Part shown: positions 29,494 through 37,992 of the stretch, one piece after another
Layout of the letters: each line of letters opens with the position of its first letter
Position numbering within the stretch: position 1 is the stretch's first letter
NCBI GenBank assembly: GCA_003056245.1
Contig: MVDH01000006.1
Location: 310,001-374,000 of the forward strand
DNA length: 64,000 bases
Direction: 5' to 3'
From: Cellvibrio sp. 79
Lineage (GTDB): Bacteria > Pseudomonadota > Gammaproteobacteria > Pseudomonadales > Cellvibrionaceae
Notes under the pieces: generated by a model
Told to the model about the DNA's origin: nothing
Database searches by the model: none
Seen by the model: the letters and a program-made list of their open reading frames with translations, nothing else
Position numbers and translations under genes: made by a program

Positions 29494-30153
29494 ATGTCCA
29501 CTATGCAAATACCGCCCTTACACCCTGATCCAAATGCTGCCTACCCTTGCGAGTTTGCAGGCAATTCGATTGGTTTTTTGAAAAACCTGGTCACTAATCC
29601 ACTGATTAGTGTTGGCGACTTCACTTATTACCATGGTGATACCGTCGATCAATTCCAGGAAAAAAACGTGTTGTATCACTACCCGCATTGCGGTGATAAA
29701 TTGGTGATCGGGCGCTTTTGCCAGATTGCCAATGGAACCCAATTTATTATGAATGGTGCGATTCATCCACTTCACGGTGTTAGCACTTTTCCATTCGATT
29801 TATTTGGTGGTGAGTGGACGCGCATAGGTATGGAAAATTTCCAACCACCTAACAAAGGGGATACCTGTGTTGGTAACGACGTATGGTTTGGTAAAGGTGC
29901 ATTGATAATGCCGGGAGTCAATATTGGCAATGGCGCGGTGATTGCTTCGCATGCGGTGGTGACAAAAAATGTGCCCGACTACGCAATTGTTGCTGGCAAT
30001 CCTGCACGTATTGTACGCATGCGTTATTCAGATGAAGATATTAAACGCTTGCAGGAAATTGCCTGGTGGGATTGGCCGACTGAAAAAATAACACAACACA
30101 TTCCTGACATTATGCAAGGCAATATCGACCGGTTGGAACAAGCAAAAAAATAG
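29494..30153 (+). CDS. hexapeptide-repeat acetyltransferase (Vat/CatB, XAT family)
   Basis: It is a left-handed beta-helix acyltransferase of 219 residues. It shows FCQIANGTQFIMNGA, an IHPLHGVSTFPF segment that aligns with the catalytic-histidine region of streptogramin and chloramphenicol acetyltransferases, VGNDVWFGKGALIMPGVNIGNGAVI, and the ending AIVAGNPARIVRMR. The enzyme moves an acetyl group from acetyl-CoA to a hydroxyl. Its ATG is 2 nt after the megasynthase stop, with GGAG just inside the upstream gene, so translation is coupled. Being the last gene of the NRPS operon, it is either a tailoring enzyme or self-protection by acetylating the product. Which of these holds cannot be read from the sequence. 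Confidence 0.88.
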   Translation: MSTMQIPPLHPDPNAAYPCEFAGNSIGFLKNLVTNPLISVGDFTYYHGDTVDQFQEKNVLYHYPHCGDKLVIGRFCQIANGTQFIMNGAIHPLHGVSTFPFDLFGGEWTRIGMENFQPPNKGDTCVGNDVWFGKGALIMPGVNIGNGAVIASHAVVTKNVPDYAIVAGNPARIVRMRYSDEDIKRLQEIAWWDWPTEKITQHIPDIMQGNIDRLEQAKK

Positions 30154-30167
30154 AAAAAAGCCGAACA

Positions 30168-30210
30168 AAAAAAGCAACTGCAATTAACGTCTGATTGCAG
30201 TTGCTTTTTT
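30168..30210. terminator. intrinsic terminator after the NRPS operon
   Basis: AAAAAAGCAACTGCAAT (30168-30184) and its exact complement at 30194-30210 form a 17-bp stem with a 9-nt loop, ending in T6. It can also act for the opposite strand, ending the purU transcript. It marks the right limit of the first biosynthetic operon. Confidence 0.93.
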
Positions 30211-30290
30211 ATTTCATCAAATGGATTAGTGCGTTGAATTAACGTGCCTGTTTACCGCGGCTATTTACCTCGCCTATTTACCTCGCCCAT

Positions 30291-31151
30291 TTACCTCGAG
30301 AATACAACCGTTTTGGTTCCATTCAATAATACGCGGTGTTCCGCATGCCAGCGCACGGCGCGATTCAATACTACCGCTTCGGTATCGCGGCCGATTTCCG
30401 CCATTTCATCCGGAGAATTTACATGTGAAACACGCTCAACAGATTGCTCGATAATTGGACCTTCATCCAGATCTGCCGTCACAAAATGCGCTGTTGCCCC
30501 GATCAGTTTTACACCGCGGTCAAACGCCTGGTGATACGGTTTTGCACCTTTGAATCCCGGTAAAAATGAATGATGGATATTAATCGCACGGCCATTTAAT
30601 TTGCTGCACAGATCATCGGACAGGATTTGCATGTAGCGCGCCAGCACTAAAAAGTCCGCCTGCAAATCCTGCATCAGTTGCCATAACTGTGCTTCTTGCT
30701 GCGGTTTGGTATCGGCAGTGATGGGCAAATAATGAAATGGCAATTGGTACCATTCGGTTAAATCGCGCATGACATTGTGATTGGAAACAATCCCGACGAT
30801 ATCAATCGGCAAGGAACCGTTTTTCCAGCTATTCAACAACGCATTCAAACAGTGACCCCATTGGGAAACAGCGATCAAGACGCGCGGTTTGCTGGCACTG
30901 TCAAAAATATTCCAGTCCATTTGATATTGCTCACCCAGAGGTTTAAACAACGAACGGATTTGCCCGATGTTATAACCATTGGGGCACTCGAAAACTGTGC
31001 GCATAAAAAAGCGATTGCTGGTTACATCTTCAAATTGGGAGGACTCTTTAATGTTGAATCCCAAGGTTGCAAATAAAGTGGCAACGGCAGCTACCAAGCC
31101 TTTTGAGTCCTGACAACTAAAGGTTAGAACGATTTCTTTTACAGCGGACAT
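30291..31151 (-). CDS. purU: formyltetrahydrofolate deformylase
   Basis: It hydrolyses 10-formyl-tetrahydrofolate to formate and tetrahydrofolate, balancing one-carbon pools in the cytoplasm. An N-terminal ACT domain (residues ~5-80, with IVLTFSCQDSKGLVAAVA) is followed by the formyl-transferase fold. Active-site motifs are NIHHSFLPGFKGAKPYHQAF (Asn and His) and ATAHFVTADLDEGPIIEQ (Asp). The length of 286 is normal. The frame extends 30 nt further upstream, but ATG 31151 has AGGA about 10 nt before it and starts the ACT domain, so it is preferred. It is a housekeeping gene of opposite direction sitting between the NRPS operon and the TonB receptor. Confidence 0.95.
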   Translation of the reverse strand: MSAVKEIVLTFSCQDSKGLVAAVATLFATLGFNIKESSQFEDVTSNRFFMRTVFECPNGYNIGQIRSLFKPLGEQYQMDWNIFDSASKPRVLIAVSQWGHCLNALLNSWKNGSLPIDIVGIVSNHNVMRDLTEWYQLPFHYLPITADTKPQQEAQLWQLMQDLQADFLVLARYMQILSDDLCSKLNGRAINIHHSFLPGFKGAKPYHQAFDRGVKLIGATAHFVTADLDEGPIIEQSVERVSHVNSPDEMAEIGRDTEAVVLNRAVRWHAEHRVLLNGTKTVVFSR

Positions 31152-31339
31152 TGCACGAATTCCTGTTGGCCAAACCAGCATATTGGTTATCGATAAAAAT
31201 AGCCGCCAAGCCTACGGGATTGCGAAGGGGGAATTCAAGCGCTCCACTACTTCCCGGCTACGCAAACCTCGATTTCCAACCAATCCCCAATCCAGATGAA
31301 TTGTTCTACAGGGTCACATTTGTGCGAACACACCCTATT

Positions 31340-31383
31340 TGATATTTATTATCAATTAGCAATACTTTACAATGGCGTATAAT
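31340..31383 (+). promoter_or_regulatory. Fur box and promoter of the TonB receptor
   Basis: TGATATTTATTATCA (31340-31354) differs at one base from the 7-1-7 Fur consensus TGATAATnATTATCA. It ends directly before a possible -35 hexamer TTAGCA (31356-31361), which is 16 nt from a perfect TATAAT -10 (31378-31383). The receptor ATG follows at 31408. The arrangement predicts repression by iron-loaded Fur and induction in iron starvation. Confidence 0.8.
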
Positions 31384-31407
31384 TCTTCACTATAGGAACT
31401 AGCGCCA

Positions 31408-33699
31408 ATGTATACACATAAATCCAGAGTTTTCCCCAAAACCCCCCTCGCAATCCTTATGTCGTTATGCCTATCACCCACCTTTGCAGCAGAACAGCCC
31501 GGCAGCGCCATCACCGAACAGCAAGCACGCGCAGCGGCTACCCCCCAACAAGGAAAAATACGCACAGTTACCGTGACCGGCCAGGTTGAGGAGGTCGTAT
31601 ACACCGGCAAAAGCGCCAGTGCGTCAACCAAGTTAAACCTGGGTATCAAGGACACACCACAATCTGTGTCAGTAGTTACCCGCAAACAAATTGACGATAT
31701 GGGCGCGACCAACCTCGGCCAGTTACTGCTGCAAACCACCGGCATTATTTTGACCGGTGACAATTCCGAGCGTACCAACTTTTCCATTCGCGGTTTCAAC
31801 ATGGGCGATGGCTGGAACTCTAACCTGCTGCAATACGACGGTATTCCGCTGAATGTCTCCAACGTTGCCGCCTCAAAACCGGATATGGCATTGGTAGAAA
31901 GCATTGAAGTCCTGCGCGGTGCCGCAGGTTTGATGCAAGGTTCCGGCGAACCTTCCGGTGCGGTGAATCTCATTCGCAAAAAACCCACCCTCGATTTCCA
32001 GGCAAACGCTGCGGTCACCTACGGTTCGTGGGATATGTATCGCGCCGAAGCCGATGTATCCAATCGCTTGAATGAAAGCGGTTCGATTCGCGGTCGCGCG
32101 GTTGTTGCCTATCAGGATGCAAACTCCTACATGGATGCTGTTGAGCGAAATACCAGCCTTGTGTACGGCATTATCACCGCCGATCTGACTGAAAATACCG
32201 AATTGAATATCAGCTATAAAAACCAGAGTGAAGATTCAATCGGCGCGCACAATTTGCCGCGCGATCCGAAAACCGGTGAAGATTTAAAATTGAGCCGCGA
32301 TAATTGCAGCTGTAATGAAAATGATTTTTGGGATAAAGAAAACGAAGATGTCTTTATCGGTGTTGAACATAAATTTAACGAAGATTGGTCAATAAAAGGG
32401 ACTTACGTTCGCGCCAATATCAATATGGACATGGTGTTCACCAGCCTGGCGCCTGTACCTGCGGCAATTTTTGATCCGGCAAATCCAAAAGGTTACCTCA
32501 ATAAATACGCTTACCAATATGATCAAACCCTGGATGTGTACGACGTATTCACTAAAGGCAATTTTGATTTGTTTGGCAGAAGCCATGAAGTGGTGCTTGG
32601 ATTCAATTCGCAAGAAAGTGATATTCCCGGGCGTTGGACAAGTTTTGATTATGTAATGAATGATTACACCCTCTGGAACCGTGTTGGTACTGCCCCTAAA
32701 CCAATCCTGACAGTTGATCTAAACACTTACAGTCCTTATGACGTACCCTACATTGCACCACGTTATGAATTGGACGGTGGTCAATCATTTGAAGATCGCA
32801 AACAAACCGGGAGTTATATCGCAACACGTTTCAACCTTGCAGATCCGCTCAATTTAATTATGGGCGTGAGGCAAAGCGATTTTGAATTTGACTCACGTTA
32901 CAAAAGTAACGTAACCAATCAATTTGTTGAGAGTCGTCGTACCACCTATGCCAAGGACAATGTTGCAACACCTTATGTAGGTTTAACTTATGCGTTCACC
33001 CAAACCTACACGGCCTACGCAAGCTTTACTGATACTTTTGTAGTTCAAAATGCGAAGGGCCGAACCCCTACGGATATATTGAAACCCATTCAGGGGAATG
33101 TTTATGAAGTTGGTGTTAAAGGCAGTTTTAATGATGACAAATTAATTGCTTCATTGGCCGCATTCAGAACCAATCAGATTAACCGCTCAATACGCGATGA
33201 CAGCAGCATTGGCCAATGTTTGTTTAATGGTGCTGAGGGCTACTGCAATATTTCAGCGGGTGAAGTTATCAGTGAAGGTGTGGAAGCTGAATTGCGCGGT
33301 GAAATTTTTGAGGGTTTTAACGTGTCGCTCGGTTACACGCATAACACAACCGAATATGAGAAAGATCCAGTGAATGGCGGCCGCGTATTTAACGAAACCA
33401 CACCGGAAGATATAGTGCGCACCTTCGCGACTTATCGCTTCGGCAATCAATTAACCATCGGCGGTGGTGCTAACTACCAGAGCGAATGGCTCGTTGGCCG
33501 CTATGGCAGTTTGTCGGCAACCCAGGAAGCTTATTGGTTGGTTAACCTGATGGCGAGTTACCCAATTAACGATACATTGACTGTGACATTCAACGCTGAC
33601 AACGCGCTGGATGAAAAGTATTATTCCTACCTTTCAACCACATCAAACCGTTATGGCGAACCACGCAACCTGAAACTGAGTTTACGTGCGAAGTTCTAA
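31408..33699 (+). CDS. TonB-dependent siderophore receptor (FpvA/FhuE type)
   Basis: This is an outer-membrane beta-barrel that imports ferric siderophore with energy from TonB-ExbBD. The signal peptide ends near ...SPTFAAEQP (residue ~27), and a TonB-box-like stretch RTVTVTGQ follows at ~47-56. The plug domain has DTPQSVSVVTRKQIDD, FSIRGFNM, VESIEVLRGAAGLMQGSGEPSGAVNLIRKKPT, all typical of the TonB-siderophore subfamily. The 22-strand barrel ends in aromatic KLSLRAKF. No N-terminal secretin/STN domain is present, so it should not signal through an anti-sigma factor. The start has AGGAA about 10 nt upstream. A near-consensus Fur box controls it. It could take up the product of the neighbouring NRPS cluster or a foreign siderophore; purU, facing the other way, lies between them. 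Confidence 0.93.
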   Translation: MYTHKSRVFPKTPLAILMSLCLSPTFAAEQPGSAITEQQARAAATPQQGKIRTVTVTGQVEEVVYTGKSASASTKLNLGIKDTPQSVSVVTRKQIDDMGATNLGQLLLQTTGIILTGDNSERTNFSIRGFNMGDGWNSNLLQYDGIPLNVSNVAASKPDMALVESIEVLRGAAGLMQGSGEPSGAVNLIRKKPTLDFQANAAVTYGSWDMYRAEADVSNRLNESGSIRGRAVVAYQDANSYMDAVERNTSLVYGIITADLTENTELNISYKNQSEDSIGAHNLPRDPKTGEDLKLSRDNCSCNENDFWDKENEDVFIGVEHKFNEDWSIKGTYVRANINMDMVFTSLAPVPAAIFDPANPKGYLNKYAYQYDQTLDVYDVFTKGNFDLFGRSHEVVLGFNSQESDIPGRWTSFDYVMNDYTLWNRVGTAPKPILTVDLNTYSPYDVPYIAPRYELDGGQSFEDRKQTGSYIATRFNLADPLNLIMGVRQSDFEFDSRYKSNVTNQFVESRRTTYAKDNVATPYVGLTYAFTQTYTAYASFTDTFVVQNAKGRTPTDILKPIQGNVYEVGVKGSFNDDKLIASLAAFRTNQINRSIRDDSSIGQCLFNGAEGYCNISAGEVISEGVEAELRGEIFEGFNVSLGYTHNTTEYEKDPVNGGRVFNETTPEDIVRTFATYRFGNQLTIGGGANYQSEWLVGRYGSLSATQEAYWLVNLMASYPINDTLTVTFNADNALDEKYYSYLSTTSNRYGEPRNLKLSLRAKF

Positions 33700-33721
33700 G
33701 GGAGACGAGTAAAAAAACAAA

Positions 33722-33749
33722 TAAAAGCAGGTTTAAAAACCTGCTTTTA
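33722..33749. terminator. bidirectional intrinsic terminator
   Basis: TAAAAGCAGGTTT (33722-33734) and AAACCTGCTTTTA (33737-33749) form a 13-bp stem with a 2-nt centre (the inner pairs will open into the loop). It lies between the convergent TonB receptor and lipoprotein genes and has T-runs on both strands. Confidence 0.88.
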
Positions 33750-33772
33750 CTTTACGAAAAAAATTAACTGAT

Positions 33773-34561
33773 TCAGGGCATTTCCACTTGCATTAAATCC
33801 TCAAGACTCAAATCAAACAGATCCACAAAACGGGATTCACCAAAGTTCGCCAACTGTTCTTTCCATTCGCGATCATCGCGCAAATTAATGATGGTGCGAT
33901 TGAGCTGTGCCAGTGCGTGTTCATAAGTTGCATCAAGTAGCATGAAGCGCGGGAAACTATCTATCGCTGGCTCCAAAAAATCGATTTCTTTATCAAGGAG
34001 CGGAGTATAAGTAGTAAATAAATTACTTTTTTCCATTTGAATAAAATCAACTGTGCTTGTTTTAAGTAACTCCACACACTCTTCTACCCGTTCACGTTCA
34101 ATTATTTTCACGCTGCCATCGGCAATATATTTTTCCAATTTTAAATAACGGTGCCCGCGTAAAGCACAAAATTTTTTATTGAAGATGGCCTCTGGAAAAG
34201 TGCCTGTTAATGGTCGCGTCAGATTAAATACCAGAACATCTGCGTCCCACAATAGTGGTTCACTGGCAAGCAGATCTGCAGTATCGCCAAACCATTGCGG
34301 ATGGCTCCATAAAATTGCCCCACGCTGGCCTTGTTCACGCAAATTATTAAGTTGTGCGCGGGTTAAATGAATAAGTTGCCAATGATAATCAGTAGTTTCA
34401 TTAAGACGCTGGACAAAAGCATTACTCAGATCAGGTTTGGTATCGATGATAAAAGGAGGGAATTGATAATAGACATAAACCGATATGGTCTGCTTATTAA
34501 TCGTAGAACAACCCGATATCAACAAACCGATTGCCACTAATAAGTAAAACGTCTTTCGCAT
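33773..34561 (-). CDS. periplasmic binding-protein-like lipoprotein
   Basis: The signal peptide MRKTFYLLVAIGLLISGCS ends in a clear lipobox (ISGC, cysteine at residue 18). The mature part begins ISVYVYYQFPPFIID, like the first strand of family-3 solute-binding proteins. It continues with a lobe-2 region with LRGHRYLKLEKYIADG and VDFIQMEKSNLF, as in binding proteins that detect a small ligand. The length of 262 residues fits. It is a single gene convergent with the TonB receptor, with no transport partners. Like the protein at 3295-4131 it looks like an orphan binding protein; the ligand is unknown. Confidence 0.68.
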   Translation of the reverse strand: MRKTFYLLVAIGLLISGCSTINKQTISVYVYYQFPPFIIDTKPDLSNAFVQRLNETTDYHWQLIHLTRAQLNNLREQGQRGAILWSHPQWFGDTADLLASEPLLWDADVLVFNLTRPLTGTFPEAIFNKKFCALRGHRYLKLEKYIADGSVKIIERERVEECVELLKTSTVDFIQMEKSNLFTTYTPLLDKEIDFLEPAIDSFPRFMLLDATYEHALAQLNRTIINLRDDREWKEQLANFGESRFVDLFDLSLEDLMQVEMP

Positions 34562-34704
34562 AGCTTTTTATACTCGATAACAGCATCGGGGAATTTTTAA
34601 GATGTGCATCAAGGATAGCCTATAAAACAATGATAGTTACCGGTAATACCAAGCGGCTTCAACATTGCACCTCGAATAGCGCACGGAAAAAACCGCTTCT
34701 GTTT

Positions 34705-35595
34705 CTAGATTTCCTGATTAACTAATTGCTTAAACGCTGCTGACAAGTGCTGATAAACCGGGCCTGGGCATGCAGGTAGCGCACGTCCATCCGCATGGCC
34801 AACCGGAATTAATTCCGCACCGGTGCCCGTGAGAAAACATTCGTCAGCAGTAAATAAATCGTAGGGCGCGAGTGGAGTTTCACGGAATTTAATGCCCGAT
34901 TTTTCCGCCAGCTCCAACACGACTTGCCGGGTAATTCCATCCAGTGCACCTTCAATAACAGGTGGGGTTAACAGCTCGCCTTTTTTCACTATAAAAATAT
35001 TATCTGCACTACCCTCTGCAATTCGGCCCGCGCTGTTTAATAAAATTGCTTCATCGGCACCGGCATGCGTAGCTTCCATTCGCGCGAGAATATGGTTGAG
35101 ATAATTTAAACTTTTAATGCGCGGATCAAGTCCATCTGCACCCAATCGACGGGTTGCCGCGATAATAACTTTTGCACCGTCATTGCGTACACGCTCACTC
35201 ACTAATTGCAATCGATCTGCGATCACAAATACCTGCGGCGAATGGCAGCGCGATGGATCTATACCGAGAGGACCGGGCCCACGTGTAACAACCAAACGCA
35301 AATAACCATTTTGTTCCGGCGCAGCTGCAACAGTGTCCAATACCGCTTGAGTAAGGGCTTCGATGTTGTAAGGAATCGCCAGCGCAATGGCGCGCGCAGA
35401 AAGCATCAATCGTTCAAGATGCGCCTGTAATCGAAACGCTTTACCGTTGTAAAAACGAATGCCTTCAAACACACCATCGCCATATAAAAGGCCGTGATCA
35501 AACACAGAAACTGTTGCTTGCTCCGGTGCAACAATTTTTCCATTCAGCCAACAAACCGGTGCTGATTGTGTTGGTGTTATCGTCGGATTAGCCAT
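34705..35595 (-). CDS. ilvE: branched-chain amino-acid aminotransferase, class IV PLP fold
   Basis: It belongs to the class IV aminotransferases and transfers the amino group between glutamate and a branched-chain 2-oxo acid (or a related substrate). It starts with CWLNGKIVAPEQATVSVFDHGLLYGDGVFEGIR, typical of the family. The PLP lysine is in DPRIKSLNYLNHILARMEA. AEGSADNIFIV and ALDGITRQVVLELA form the cofactor phosphate site. The frame is open further upstream, but ATG 35595 is chosen. It overlaps the phzF-like stop by 8 nt and has GGGGA just before it, so the two are translationally coupled. With 296 residues it is normal in size. Coupling to a PhzF-like isomerase and a MocR regulator suggests a specialised role, possibly a D-amino-acid or secondary pathway, rather than core isoleucine/valine synthesis. 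Confidence 0.82.
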   Translation of the reverse strand: MANPTITPTQSAPVCWLNGKIVAPEQATVSVFDHGLLYGDGVFEGIRFYNGKAFRLQAHLERLMLSARAIALAIPYNIEALTQAVLDTVAAAPEQNGYLRLVVTRGPGPLGIDPSRCHSPQVFVIADRLQLVSERVRNDGAKVIIAATRRLGADGLDPRIKSLNYLNHILARMEATHAGADEAILLNSAGRIAEGSADNIFIVKKGELLTPPVIEGALDGITRQVVLELAEKSGIKFRETPLAPYDLFTADECFLTGTGAELIPVGHADGRALPACPGPVYQHLSAAFKQLVNQEI

Positions 35596-36382
35596 GGAAT
35601 TCCCCTGTGAGCATAGTGTGGGCTTTACCGGTGAGATATACACGCTCACCTGCCCATTCGATAGTTAGTAAGCCGGTGCGCGCCGATGCCTGAAAGGCTT
35701 GCAAGCGCGCCTTACCCAATTGCTGCGCCCAATAAACGGCGAGCAGGCAGTGCGCCGAACCGGTGACGGAATCTTCGGAAATACCTACACGCGGAGCAAA
35801 GAAACGCGAAACGATATCCAACCCCGGTTCATCTGCCGGTGCGGTGATAATCAGGCCGCGCTCGGTAAATGAGCCGATTAATTCATCATCGGCGCGAACA
35901 CGGCGAACCTGGTCAGCCGTTTCCAACACCACCAGGTGATCGTCGCGGCCGCGACCAAACCAGGCAGGCTGCCCACCGATAAGTTGCATCAGGCCCTCGG
36001 GGACTTTTCGAACGGTTGTGGGTGAATCGGCGGGGAAATCCAACCGGATATTACTGCCATCACGCACAGCTTCCAGCAAACCGCTACGGGTACGGAACTT
36101 CAGCACGGGAGCTTTCTCACCAGCCTCATGCCATAGCGCATGGGCCGCTGCCAGTGTCGCATGACCGCAGAGGCTGACTTCAGTTTTGGGCGTAAACCAG
36201 CGCAAGCCCCAGGTATCGGGCGCTTGTTTGAGCAAAAAAGCGGTTTCAGCCTGATTCATCTCGGCAGCGACTTTTTGCATCCAGTTGGATGATCGTTCTT
36301 CTTTCAATAGGCAGACACTGGCCGGATTACCACTGAACAGGCCGCCGACAAATGCATCTACCAGGTAAAGCGATTGCCCCAT
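35588..36382 (-). CDS. PhzF family isomerase/epimerase
   Basis: It has the diaminopimelate-epimerase-like double fold. It begins LYLVDAFVGGLFSGNPASVCLL, then AEMNQAETAFLL with the conserved glutamate, LRWFTPKTEVSLCGHATLAAAHAL, and near the end GISEDSVTGSAHCLLAVYW. These are the standard PhzF family blocks. The length is 264. ATG 36382 is chosen because GAGGAA lies 7-8 nt before it; the longer frame starts with a poor TTG. Most family members have no known substrate, and this one is not in a phenazine cluster. It is coupled by an 8-nt overlap to the downstream aminotransferase and divergent from a MocR regulator, so the two probably act on the same small molecule. Confidence 0.88.
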   Translation of the reverse strand: MGQSLYLVDAFVGGLFSGNPASVCLLKEERSSNWMQKVAAEMNQAETAFLLKQAPDTWGLRWFTPKTEVSLCGHATLAAAHALWHEAGEKAPVLKFRTRSGLLEAVRDGSNIRLDFPADSPTTVRKVPEGLMQLIGGQPAWFGRGRDDHLVVLETADQVRRVRADDELIGSFTERGLIITAPADEPGLDIVSRFFAPRVGISEDSVTGSAHCLLAVYWAQQLGKARLQAFQASARTGLLTIEWAGERVYLTGKAHTMLTGEFHG

Positions 36383-36471
36383 GATTTCGTTCCTCAACAA
36401 ACCAGTTAACGAGTGCTGGCCAGTGTATTTTTTCGCCGCAATACATTACAGTTTCAAAAATTATTAATTGA

Positions 36472-36532
36472 TACGGTACAGATTTGAAAATAAAAATCTG
36501 TACCTATCAAAATCGAATAAATCTGTATCTAT
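36472..36532. promoter_or_regulatory. probable MocR operator with three repeated half-sites
   Basis: GGTACAGATTT (36475-36485) is exactly inverted as AAATCTGTACC (36494-36504). The arms extend imperfectly to GATAC and CTATC. A third half-site in direct orientation, AATCTGTATCTATG, follows at 36519-36532. Repeated half-sites with mixed direct and inverted order are usual for MocR/GabR/PdxR regulators. The site is placed between the divergent phzF-like gene and the MocR gene, so control of both is likely. Confidence 0.72.
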
Positions 36533-36544
36533 GGTGGTGAAAAG

Positions 36545-37963
36545 GTGGATCTGCTATATCGAAAGCTCGCGGATGAATTGGCCAGTCTGATTAATAATGG
36601 CGGTTTTCAACGTGGTGATCGTTTGCCCGGCGTGCGTCATCAGGCGCAATTACGTGGTTTGAGTATCGCCACGGTGATCACGGCGTATCGCCAGTTGGAG
36701 GACTGGGGCTTGCTGGAGGTGCGGAACCGCTCCGGCTTTTATGTCAAAGCCAAACCGGCAATCGCAGTACAACCACCGCGTATTGTGGTGACCACCATGC
36801 GCCCTGCCCCGGTAACTGGACAAGACATGGTATTGCAGCTGATTAAAGCGGCGAACAACCCGGCAATTGTGCAACTGGGTGCAGCAGTTCCTGCACCCGA
36901 ATTTTTGCCGACCCGTGCAGTTGAACAAGCGATAACCAGGGTTCTACGCCAACAACGTGTACGCGCCAATAACTACGAATTTTCCACCGGTGCAGTGGAG
37001 TTGCGTCGTCAGATCAGTCGCCGTTTAGCGGATTCTGGTTGTGCAGTGCATCCGGACAACCTGGTTATTACTAATGGCTGCCAGGAAGCCTTAAGCCTTG
37101 CATTGCGTGCCCTCACCCAGCCGGGCGATGTGGTCGCCATCGAATCACCCACGTTTTATGGACTGCTGCAGGTGATTGAGTCACTTGGGTTGGAAGCGTT
37201 GGAAATACCGACGAACCCGCGCTCCGGAATGTCGCTGGAGGCGCTGGAATTGGCGTTAAGCCGCTGGCAAGTAAAAGCTTGTGTCGTCACTCCCAACTTC
37301 AGTAATCCGCTTGGATGCTGCATGCCGGAAGACAATAAAAAGAAGCTGGTCAGTATGCTCAAAGAGCGCCAGATTCCGTTGATTGAAGATGACATCTACG
37401 GCGACCTGAGTTTTAGTCACGCCCGTCCATCCCTACTTAAAGGGCTGGATGACAATGTCATTTTGTGCAGCTCGGTATCCAAAACCCTGTCGCCGGGGTT
37501 GCGTGTGGGCTGGATTGCAGCGGGTGCTTACCAGGACAACATTGAATACATGAAATATGTCCTGAACCTGGCCACCTCAACCATTCCGCAACTGGCGGTG
37601 GCGGATTTGCTGGAAAACGGCCAATACGACCGGCACCTGCGCCGGGTACGCGGGGATTATGCGCAGGCAGTGGCGCGCATGACCGAAGCGATAATCCACT
37701 ATTTCCCCGAAGGTACAAAAATTACCCGCCCTGAAGGTGGTTTTGTTATCTGGCTGGAGTTACCGGGGGAAATCGATACCTTTGTGTTGGCGCACAAGGC
37801 GTTGGAACTGGGGATTAGCATTGCACCTGGCCCTATTTTTTCAGCCAGTCAAAAGTACCGGCAATTTATCCGGCTTTCATGTGCTTGTGTGTGGGGGAAT
37901 CGGGTTGAGCGGGCGTTGGTGGCGCTGGCGGGATTGATCCAACAAGGAACCAACCCCGCCTGA
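36545..37963 (+). CDS. MocR-family regulator (GntR wHTH + class I aminotransferase domain)
   Basis: Residues ~1-70 form a GntR winged helix (LYRKLADELASLINNGGFQRGDRLPGVR, then GLSIATVITAYRQLEDWGLLEVRNRSGFYV). Residues ~100-470 are a fold-I aminotransferase-like domain with ITNGCQEALSLALRAL, ESPTFYGLLQ, the aspartate in LIEDDIYGDLSF and the PLP lysine in SSVSKTLSPGLRVGWI. Proteins of this family bind PLP or a PLP-amino-acid adduct and control a neighbouring gene. The start is GTG, since the only nearby ATG (36531) is out of frame. It is divergent from the phzF-ilvE pair with repeated half-sites between, so those genes are its probable target. The effector is unknown. Confidence 0.9.
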   Translation: MDLLYRKLADELASLINNGGFQRGDRLPGVRHQAQLRGLSIATVITAYRQLEDWGLLEVRNRSGFYVKAKPAIAVQPPRIVVTTMRPAPVTGQDMVLQLIKAANNPAIVQLGAAVPAPEFLPTRAVEQAITRVLRQQRVRANNYEFSTGAVELRRQISRRLADSGCAVHPDNLVITNGCQEALSLALRALTQPGDVVAIESPTFYGLLQVIESLGLEALEIPTNPRSGMSLEALELALSRWQVKACVVTPNFSNPLGCCMPEDNKKKLVSMLKERQIPLIEDDIYGDLSFSHARPSLLKGLDDNVILCSSVSKTLSPGLRVGWIAAGAYQDNIEYMKYVLNLATSTIPQLAVADLLENGQYDRHLRRVRGDYAQAVARMTEAIIHYFPEGTKITRPEGGFVIWLELPGEIDTFVLAHKALELGISIAPGPIFSASQKYRQFIRLSCACVWGNRVERALVALAGLIQQGTNPA

Positions 37964-37992
37964 TTTTTGCGGCTATTTGTTATGGCTATCGA

